In this document: positions 57,901-64,000 of the stretch, one piece after another | Numbering within the stretch: position 1 is the first letter of the stretch | How the letters are laid out: each line of letters starts with the position of its first letter | Assembly: GCF_000002985.6 (NCBI RefSeq) | Contig: NC_003282.8 | Span: 7,564,001 to 7,628,000, forward strand | DNA: 64,000 nucleotides | Origin: Caenorhabditis elegans | Lineage: Eukaryota; Nematoda; Chromadorea; Rhabditida; Rhabditidae | Direction: 5' to 3' | Program-made: the position numbers and the translations under genes | The notes under the pieces: model-generated | The model's input: only the letters and a program-made list of their open reading frames with translations | The model's database searches: none | Told to the model about the DNA's origin: nothing

Positions 57901-60900
57901 CAACATCAGTAGCATCACATCAATCACATCCATCAACGTTCAAGCACATGTCCAAAAGCATTGCTTGTCAGGCAGATGAACTTCCACCAGTCAAGCCAAT
58001 GATATCACTTCGAACTCAATTGGATATGGAAAGAAGACCACAATTAATGACGTATGTTGGAAAAAGAAGTGCAGAGACTCAAACAGAATTGGCAAATTAT
58101 GAATCAATTACACCAACTGTTCGATATGGTTCAATTCCAAGAAGTAGTCGTGAAAGAACTGCATCTCGTCGATATCGAGAACAACAACAACAGATTTACA
58201 ATCAGATGCCTCAAAATCACAATGATTTGTTGGAAATCACGAAGAAATACTTCGAAGATTACGATCGTCAACTTCGAGAATTCGGTGAACGAGCCCGGCG
58301 ACATTCACGACGAAGATTCGATTTTCATGATGATGACGATCAAGATGATATGAGAAAGAATCAAGTTATGCATGAGTTGGCTCGACGAAAAGAACGAATG
58401 TGTGCAAGTTGTGAAATACTTTCAACTACTGATCCAATTAGAACAGCTTTAAATCCAAATGTTCCAATGTCATCAGACTACAGTAGTCATGTTCCACATT
58501 ACGGTTCTCTTCCAAGAATCGATTATCCTCGAGGTACAAGATCAGATGTTCGAGACTTTACATATCGTCAGCAACATCTTCCACAGCAACCACCAACAAA
58601 TTACTCCTACAATTATGGCTCATTACCGAGAAACTTTGAACGAGGTTTCAGTGATCTTCCTCCAATTGAAATTGAAAACGAACAGTCGTTTGGAGCACCG
58701 CCGCGTCATCGTTCAAATCTGGGATACGAGTCAACTTCCATGTTTAATCTCTCAGATCCAGTCTATCTTGGATATGATTCAATTCCGATGGTTCAACACC
58801 AACAACCAAGGGTATATGATCAAATTCCAAGTGGTTATGCTCAGGACACAACTAACCTGAACAGCTTAAATCAAGGAGTACGTGGAAGTGATATGGTTAG
58901 TCAATATGCAAGTTATCTCAACTCTCAATTCCAATCTGGTCTTCAACAATCTGCTCAACTTCCTCAACCAATGATTCCGATTACAAGATATGATGCACCG
59001 ATGTCCGATCCTTACGTGTCGAGTAGATCTCGTCTTGTGGATCAGATGAATCAAGGTTACAACTCCAATCAATATCATCATCATTCCACACTGCTCGCAC
59101 CAAAATCTGCTCAAATGACTCATATTGCTCCAACCTATAATCAACTTGCTCAACAACAAGGAATACCGATGCAAAACACTCAAATGGATCCATTGATGAT
59201 GTCTTCAGGTAGAATTCCATCTTCTTCGTCGCAAGTCTACTCAAGAAATGAGATGAACTACGGAAGTCGTCCAGCTCAGAGTAGTTTATTCGAATATGGA
59301 AATCGCCGACAGTATGGAGCCGCACCACCTCCAACATATGATGTTCCAAATGTATCAAGTGCCTCGGATTGGAGAACAACTCAACAACAAGGATTAATAC
59401 AACAAATGCCGATGCAAATGCAACAACAACAACATAATACATTTGATGCTCGATGGCCAAAAGAAGATGCTCTCTCAAGGATGTATGCAACTGCTTCACG
59501 AAGGCGTGCTCAAGGTGATAACTCGCCTTCTTTTCTCATCGATGGTCGTTGATTCGTTTTGATTCACAGAGTCTTTCCCATTTCCCTTATTACTTTCTGA
59601 ATACGTGTCTACCTCTTCTCTTTTCTCTCTTTTTTCTATCTATCGTTTGTTTGTTCCATGCTGCCACACACTCACCTAAATGTCTTTTTCTTCTTTCCTA
59701 ATCACTGTTTCTTTCACCTAATTTCAAATCATCACTTTTTTTTATTTTATGTTTATAGGTGACGACAATAAATGAAACAAAAAATCAAAAGAAATGAATC
59801 TGAATATATTGATATTCGAAAGAATCTATTTCAGGAAAGGAGCGACCGCAAAAATCTCGAAATCCTCACTATATACGAGAGTTTTCTATCTTTCCGAGCC
59901 CGCGCGCGCTCAAGCTTTGAGGTAAATCGAGACGTGCCAGCAGTCGTCTCATTTTCTGGAAGTTGATAGATTGTGGGAATAGTGTAGAGAGTGCAGATCC
60001 ATAGAGGGAAGACGCGTGAATTATTCGAGAAGGACCTCAAAGAGAAAAAAGGTGTCTCGTGTTGCAAAGAGAAAGCGTTGAGCACTCACGAAATCTTTTG
60101 ATTCGACAGAAACAGACACGACGTCTATTTTTCTTCAGTTACGGAAATGAGAAAAACGGAGCAAAGAGTGGGCGCTAAGAGTCGAGCGAAGAAGATAAAT
60201 TGAGTTAATTTCCTAAAGTAACGTTGCGGATAAAAAGTGCAATGAATTTTTTTTGCGTTATATTTTTGTGGGTGTGTGAGGGGGACCGCTAGTTACTATA
60301 ATAGAAATTAAATATCGAAAAATATTAATTTAAATCGGTTTCATTTCTGTAGAACATGTTTTGAATACACTTAGAGAAGCATGAATATTTACGAACTCTC
60401 ACCTCTTTCCTTCATTGAATTCTCTAATAATTATTTCTTCTTCTCAATTCTTTGACCCTCTGTGAATCAACGAATCAATAACCATCGGTGCTCTTCAAGT
60501 AACAAACATCTAAAAATCAAATTTCCAGAAACTGCTCTCACCTCGTCAAATAAAATAAGCACAGGCTCACGTAGCTATGCACGTCGTCCGATTCGTCCCT
60601 CCTCTTACCGTAATCCAGAAGCCACTAACTCAATGCCAGATCGACACGTGGCAAGGAGAACTGCTGAAAATAGTAGATATGATGTGAAAAGAATTCTATT
60701 GACTCGCAGTTACAAGCATCACAATATCTACAATGGTGGGTAAAGATAGGAAGTTTATAGTAAAGAAATCTAATTTAAGATCTCGGAGTCCGAGTTGTTG
60801 GTGGAAAACGACAGATGAATGGAGAACTCAGTGCGTATGTATCTCAATTGCATAGCACCGCAAATAATCAGACTCTGGGACAAATTAAAATTGGTAAGAA

Positions 60901-63900
60901 ATTAATAATTTATCAAACATGTTTTTAAATAGAGATGCAAAAAATGATATTTTGAAAGACTTTTTTAAGACTGTTAATTTTTAAATTTACTTACATTTTC
61001 CATAAACTTGGTGAATCACGAGACTGGGAAAATTGCTTCTCAAATAATTTTGGTGGTAACTTTAAAATATAATTTTTTTGAAGATTTCACAATCAGCCTG
61101 AAATTAAACTCTATCATTTGTACGGTAAACTCAATATTTCCAATTTTTAACTGTTTCAATGAACGTTCAAATTTTTTCTCGACGTAAAATAAAGTTTAAA
61201 AGCAAAAATTCTTGCCTCGCATTCCTGACATGAGGTAATTAATTTTTTGATCCATTTGAGTGTCGTTTAGTTATAATTCAAATAATTTTTATTCATACAA
61301 AATAAACCGATTTGATCCCCAATGCATATATATATTAGGTTGAACCGGAAGTCTTTGTGACTTGTTTAAACGTTTATTTCTCGAAGCAAAAGAAACAACA
61401 GGATAAATTTTATTTGCTATCATTATCAAAAATATACTGCCAACGTGTGCGCAACTTATGAATGCCCTGCTTATAGAACCCTTCCAGGCGCAAGTCGAAA
61501 TAATGCTTAAGTGCCATTTCGACACTTCCATGGGTATAGAAGGTTCTTTAACAGTGGTCACGAGTTATACCTGAAAACGATCAGTATTCAGATGGAGCAA
61601 TGTCTTGAGAATACGGTGGGTAAAGGAGAACCATCCATCGACGCCTGACCAGTTCTTGCAATACTTGTTTCAAGCCGTAGGGACGAGCGATGTTTTGTTG
61701 AAAATAAAGTTGCTTGTCCTTCAGGGGTGAACGATTGAAGACTTTCTTCAGGTTCCGTGGTTAGATAATGTAGAGGCCCCCAGTAATTATTTTGCTATCA
61801 GGTAGCAGTTCCCAATAGATGGGGCCGTACACTCCCCACCACACTGTGAGCATGCCTTTTTTGGGGTGAAGGTCGGGTTTGGCGGCATCCTGTGGGGTCT
61901 CTCCTTCTCCAATCCACTGGTCACGCTTGTGGTTGTTCTCGTAGAGGACCCACTTGTCGTTTCCAGTGATGAGTGGGTCCAACCATCAATCGCCCCCTTG
62001 GAGAGTGCGGAGGGAAATGGAATCATCCACTCAAAAATCAAGGTTGGCTTGTGTCAAGGTGTGAGGTATGAATCAACCCCTAATTTTCTTTATTCCGGGA
62101 GCTGCCAAGCCCTGTACGATGTTGGTTTAATGAGACCCAAGTGCGGTTGACAGCTCACGGGTAATTTGGAAAGGATCCGTTGCCACGGCTTTCTTCAATG
62201 CATCCAAATCCAATTTATGGGGTCTCATGATCCTCGAGAGAAAAGTCGTCCTTGTCGAAGCGGTGGAACCAATTGTGTATGATATTATAGTGATGATCAT
62301 GTGTATGATAAACATTCTCAAGGAGACTTTCTAAATCCTTCATCGTGGTATGAAAGAGGAAGAAGTACAGCAATCCATGTCGGATGTGGATGGCACTATT
62401 TACATACATCGTTGGCTAACTAAACTCAGGTCAGAGGGAAGGGACTGGGGTGTTTTTTAAAATGAAGTTCCTTTACTCGTTGTTATACCCTAGCAACATA
62501 GGAACACCAAAGTGCAACTGCGGCGAGCTGTGGAGAAGCAAACCCAGTCACAAAGACTTCCGGTTCAACCTAATATTTGTTTTATTCTTTCAGGCGACGA
62601 GGTCGTTGAATGGAACGGTATTCTCCTTCGAGGAAAGACATTTGAAGAGGTGGAACGAATTGTGAACAAGAGTCATGGGGAAATTGAAATGGTTATTCGA
62701 ACGTGAGGAATAAGACATTTTTAATTTTTCCTATAAATTTGAAAATTTCAGTTACAAGAATCCATCATCTGGAGTGTATGATACACTTCCATTGAACCGT
62801 AATACTATGAGAGATGACTTGTCACCTGATCGTGTTCCACCAGTTCCAATGCATCGTATTAATGGAATTAATAACAATAGTGTACTCCATCATCACACTC
62901 TTTCCGATTCTTCATGTCATGGCCACATTCAAGTTTCTCTTGGTTACGATGGAAATTCTCGTCTTGTCGCCAAAATCATTCGAGCAAGAGGATTGAAATC
63001 TCGTGATCAATCTCGAAGTGCTCCTAATCCATTTGTTAAAGTGTATCTTCTTCCTGGAAGAAAGTAAGATTTAATTTATTATCTTGCCACAAAAAAGTGT
63101 ATTTTCCAGAGTATCTCATAAACGAAGAACTCGCTTTGTTGACTCCTCTTGTGCTCCTGAATGGAATCAAGTACTTGAATATCAAGTAGCTCCACATACC
63201 CTTAATACAATGTTCCTTGAATTTACTGTATGTGATTATCAACGAGATGTTGATGATCTTCCGTTGGGAAATGTTCAAATTCCACTTGCTGGTAAGCTTT
63301 TTTTTAGTTTCAAATACTCCGGATTTACTAAAATGTTTGATTTTCAGATAAGTCTGCAATCAACACTGGTCCTCGATGGTACCCACTTCAAGGATCCTAC
63401 GATCAACCGATTCCTCAGCATTACATGAATGGAACCTCGTTATCTCAAATTCCATCAATCGCCGCAGCTTCCAAGCATTCTGCAGCCGTACACAACCATC
63501 ATAATCATAATTATTCTGAAGTTCCTCCATCAATTCTTTATCCGAAAGGAGGTGTCGGCACACGTCATCCAGACAAACCAGTCCGACATGCAACATTCAA
63601 CTATAATCCAGGTAAGGTCATTTTGGTAGGATTACATGATGTTCAAGGTTGCTTTTGAAATAACTTTTTCATACCAAAAACAACTTTGTCAATACAAAAA
63701 AAAAATCTTAAGAAGTTCGACAAATTGAACGTCAATGTTTTTGTTTTTTCGTTGCAAAATTTAAAGACTTGTTAGGTTTTTAGGGTTTACAAAAGTTTCA
63801 GTCAAAATTTTGACAAAAATGCCAAATTTTCAAAAAGTTGGCATTTTTTGACACAATTTAGAGCTTTTCCGCGAGTACAAAAAATTAGAACAAAACTTAA

Positions 63901-64000
63901 ATTTTAATTTTTGTGCTGAACTGGAAAACTTGTCTTTTTTTTAAATATCTAAATCATTTAAATTTTTCAGTGTCACTGGACATCGGCTACCCTGCAATAA
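24931..64000 (+). CDS. cla-1: Clarinet, giant active-zone scaffold (long isoform; 3' end beyond the window)
   Basis: Exons chaining in phase: 24931-24956, 25013-25091, 25206-25431, 25843-25971, 26021-26190, 26239-26483, 26530-41622 (interrupted), 41698-41810, 42453-42659, 42708-42860, 43950-46434, 46650-46762, 46836-46897, 47276-47344, 47439-47752, 48643-48687, 48960-49009, 49055-49102, 49223-49639, 50014-50526, 50574-50858, 51133-51481, 51730-51919, 51964-52048, 52487-52695, 52752-53332, 53424-54127, 54837-55038, 57015-59514, 60529-60735, 60780-60893, 62594-62702, 62752-63063, 63110-63291, 63348-63611, 63971 onward. They sum to about 8,960 codons if the array is read through, consistent with the roughly 9,000-residue long isoform reported for C. 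elegans Clarinet. Order: unique N-terminus, 94-residue repeat array, diverged motif regions, Ser/Gln-rich region, PDZ, C2. Clarinet is a worm presynaptic active-zone protein with RIM/Piccolo-like C-terminal domains that helps cluster synaptic vesicles. Shorter isoforms probably start from internal promoters. Confidence 0.85.
27300..32563 (+). repeat. cla-1: 282-bp coding tandem array, first block (19 units)
   Basis: Unit length is exactly 282 bp (94 codons). Each unit reads through RSSATSGADYERSFDQ, VTYERSSPLLEP, PVMESKEPELTQEEIDHIA, an IQS(L/I)AEQSSFEQ segment, IPDRPPLPVRLPTVDEPIV, then SEQHEEDR. I count 19 units in this block. Copies differ at a few sites per unit, mostly drawn from a small set of alternatives (HIARIQSLAEQ or HIAWIQSIAEQ; EPCEEP or EPSEDP; SFDQDV or SSDQEV). 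The array is far too uniform at silent sites to be ancient without homogenisation. It ends at an in-frame TAA at 32561-32563. Confidence 0.93.
32564..35184 (+). pseudogene. cla-1: Interrupted block of the repeat array (stops and frameshifts)
   Basis: The 282-bp units continue, but the reading frame is broken. After the TAA at 32561 the next open stretch (32643-33248) is in a different frame. A single-base change makes AAA a TAA at 33246-33248. The frame resumes from the same phase until about 34930, where an insertion shifts it to the frame used from 35185 onward. Taken as printed, the long protein would stop at residue about 2,300. The block is either skipped by splicing, mis-sequenced or mis-assembled, or truly decayed; I found no in-phase GT-AG pair by eye that would remove it cleanly. 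Confidence 0.7.
35185..35870 (+). repeat. cla-1: 282-bp array, last intact units
   Basis: Two and a half further units in the final frame. The last carries PVMLSKEAELTQEEIDHIAII and passes into unique sequence (FEQFGIQTGHPFLPVRILTE) at about 35860-35920. From 27300 to here the total span fits about 30 units. Confidence 0.88.
37102..37855 (+). repeat. cla-1: 754-bp segment duplicated at 45553-46306, copy 1
   Basis: Nearly identical to 45553-46306 at an offset of 8,451 bp, with no indel. Both copies are coding in the same gene and frame and encode six LTQEELDHI-type motifs plus a proline run (LTPPPPPPSKHF). The few differences include Lys for Glu in LSQKEIDHI. The match ends sharply after GATGCAAGTTCAG. 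Confidence 0.92.
37920..38560 (+). repeat. cla-1: Two isolated 282-bp units outside the main array
   Basis: Two units closely match the array, including silent sites, with variants such as HFARIQSLAEQ and DRQPLPVR. They sit 2 kb downstream of the array within diverged sequence, so they were copied there by duplication or gene conversion. Confidence 0.85.
39520..40090 (+). repeat. cla-1: Second isolated pair of 282-bp units
   Basis: Two units in the same frame as the pair at 37.9 kb. They are preceded at about 39360-39500 by a partial, diverged unit (LTQEEIDHIAKIQKLADQ) and followed by a half unit that decays after ATSGADIERSFDID. Confidence 0.85.
42949..43670. mobile_element. Palindromic MITE-like element in a cla-1 intron
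   Basis: Arms 42949-43279 and 43340-43670, 331 bp each, are near-perfect reverse complements around a 60-bp loop. The ends read CTAGGGAACCATCAGAAGG inward on both sides. It carries no open frame. It lies inside the 1.09-kb intron 42861-43949 and makes up two thirds of it. In the pre-mRNA the arms would form a long double-stranded stem. Confidence 0.88.
43950..46434 (+). other. cla-1: cla-1 exon with 15 diverged helical motifs
   Basis: 829 codons in phase. By eye there are 15 copies of the L-[ST]-x-E-E motif, from LSEAEKEHIQTILEKAE through LTAEEFEHIRRINEMAG to LTQEELDHIARIAEMAD, spaced 25-60 residues. Between the first copies are two SGFKIFF/SGLKNMF/GLKNFFGKA segments (about 44350, 44620 and 44760), a second small repeated motif of the form (S)GLKxxFxxA(K/T). 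The last six motifs are the duplicated 754-bp block. Confidence 0.8.
45553..46306 (+). repeat. cla-1: 754-bp segment duplicated from 37102-37855, copy 2
   Basis: Partner of the copy in the giant exon. Here the flanking sequence is the gradually diverging motif series of exon 43950-46434, so this exon is the more natural home of the segment and copy 1 may be the derived one (inference). Confidence 0.92.
49223..51481 (+). other. cla-1: cla-1 exons with the LSEEERQKIMSVM motif series
   Basis: Exons 49223-49639, 50014-50526, 50574-50858 and 51133-51481 carry nine copies of the consensus (I)PPG(L/M)E(D/G)LSEEERQKIMSV followed by MxxAE, each followed by a short Ser/Pro-rich spacer with PSRSPS. A tenth copy (LSEAEKQHIMSVMSRS) is at about 42780-42830. 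Two to four motifs per exon and same-phase introns suggest growth by exon duplication. This form is the one closest to the Rab-binding helix of RIM-type proteins. Confidence 0.82.
55039..57014. promoter_or_regulatory. 2-kb cla-1 intron with GC-rich patches, candidate internal promoter
   Basis: This is the longest intron of the gene in the window. Blocks at about 55490-55680 (CCGCTCACACCCGGTGCCC) and 56400-56640 are much more GC-rich than other introns here and resemble the GC-rich block at 21.6-21.8 kb. Open frames over them exist on both strands and do not splice in. Clarinet is known to have shorter isoforms; an internal promoter here would give a medium form starting near 57015 (inference). 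Confidence 0.4.
57015..59552 (+). other. cla-1: cla-1 Ser/Gln/Tyr-rich exon with alternative end
   Basis: One open frame of 846 codons, in phase with the previous exon. A basic helical segment (TLARVLLKKELKDVLIQRKQ, about 57630-57690) looks like a short coiled coil. Two cysteine/TQT-type spots follow (SKSIACQAD; SAETQTEL at about 58065-58090). Then come YGS(L/I)PR motifs at about 58130, 58500 and 58615 and a Gln-rich end. A donor at 59515 (CAAG|GTGATA) leads in phase to 60529; if unused, translation ends after 13 more codons at TGA 59550-59552. Confidence 0.75.
59515..60528. promoter_or_regulatory. 1-kb cla-1 intron, candidate start region of the short isoform
   Basis: It contains the alternative coding tail to 59552, a T/C-rich stretch to about 59760, and a GC-richer block with CCCGCGCGCGCTCAAG at 59898. 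No exon with a good start and donor is obvious. The position just before the PDZ-coding exons fits a promoter for the short isoform (inference). Confidence 0.35.
60690..62702 (+). other. cla-1: PDZ domain of Clarinet
   Basis: Encoded by three exons: end of 60529-60735, 60780-60893 and 62594-62702. The fold starts at DVKRILLTR, has the carboxylate-binding loop as DLGVRVVGG (in place of GLGF), then LGQIKIGDEVVEWNG, RGKTFEEVERIV and the last strand IEMVIRT. The order and spacing match RIM/Piccolo-type PDZ domains. The intron between the second and third exon carries the mariner element. Confidence 0.88.
61335..62573 (-). mobile_element. Inactive mariner-family transposon
   Basis: Perfect 28-bp terminal inverted repeats (TTAGGTTGAACCGGAAGTCT ...) lie at 61335-61362 and 62546-62573, flanked by the TA target duplication at 61333-61334 and 62574-62575. 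Total length is 1,239 bp, typical of mariner. Transposase remnants run right to left on the minus strand: the N-terminal helix-turn-helix (about 62400-62215), a SLED-type linker, the LDLDALKKAV segment, and the catalytic core (about 61980-61590). The frame is broken by several stops and shifts. The three catalytic acidic positions are changed: TGNDKW in place of TGDEKW, Asn at the second Asp (QQNIARP), and Glu at the third (APSEY). Confidence 0.92.
62905..63310 (+). other. cla-1: C2 domain of Clarinet
   Basis: Encoded by exons 62752-63063 and 63110-63291 and probably the start of 63348-63611. It begins GHIQVSLGYDGNSRLVAKI, then ARGLKSRDQ, NPFVKVYLLPGRK, a basic strand (KRRTRF), APEWNQVLEY, and LEFTVCDYQRDVDDLPLG. 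The usual loop aspartate of the S-D-P-Y motif is Asn here (PNPFVK) and loop 3 is only partly kept, so calcium binding is doubtful, as in RIM C2 domains. Confidence 0.85.

Noticed and set aside
60462..60528. Coding extension upstream of exon 60529
   Set aside because: It lies before a clear acceptor (ATTTCCAG) and starts from GTG. It is intron sequence unless a short-isoform start is shown there.

Overview
The window is nematode nuclear DNA and very probably Caenorhabditis, most likely C. elegans itself. It is AT-rich, with short introns ending in TTTTCAG-type acceptors and genes whose first AUG sits just downstream of such an acceptor, as expected for spliced-leader trans-splicing. The gene set fits: two neighbouring CEC-type chromodomain genes (cec-4, cec-5), the ribosome-biogenesis WD-repeat gene nol-10, and a giant gene ending in PDZ and C2 domains that matches Clarinet (cla-1). 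My CEC-4 model is exactly 270 codons. Species and symbols come from recognition; no search was run.

Layout. 1-3.6 kb: a 1.7 kb fold-back repeat (442-bp inverted arms) and T-rich DNA with no gene. 3.66-4.44 kb (+): a small secreted protein with two LDL-receptor class A modules, whose exons are all short. 4.9-9.65 kb (+): a secreted C-type lectin with a long acidic Thr/Ser-rich tail carrying several chondroitin-type Ser-Gly sites. 9.65-10.43 kb: a tRNA-like Pol III relic and a chimeric duplicated fragment. 10.4-16.1 kb: a chromatin/RNA-type cluster of two Tudor-domain genes (-), cec-4 (+) and cec-5 (-). 16.6-19.5 kb (+): nol-10. 19.5-24.9 kb: upstream DNA with no gene.

24.93 kb to the right edge (+): one gene, cla-1, with 36 exons in the window that chain in phase apart from the damaged block described next. 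Its largest exon (26.5-41.6 kb) holds about 30 copies of a 282-bp (94-residue) repeat. A block at 32.56-35.18 kb carries two stop codons and two frameshifts; part of this looks like sequence error and part like a decayed duplicate. A short helix-like motif of the form L-[ST]-x-E-E-x-x-x-I recurs by my count about 75 times along the protein and resembles the first helix of the Rab-binding region of RIM/rabphilin-type proteins. Introns of the gene carry a 722-bp palindromic element and a dead mariner transposon; the latter splits the PDZ-coding exons.

How the genes relate: CEC-4 anchors methylated-H3K9 chromatin at the nuclear periphery and CEC-5 is its paralogue; NOL-10 acts in the nucleolus on the small ribosomal subunit; CLA-1 is a presynaptic active-zone protein. 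These are independent functions that share a neighbourhood. The chromodomain/Tudor cluster looks like a local duplication.
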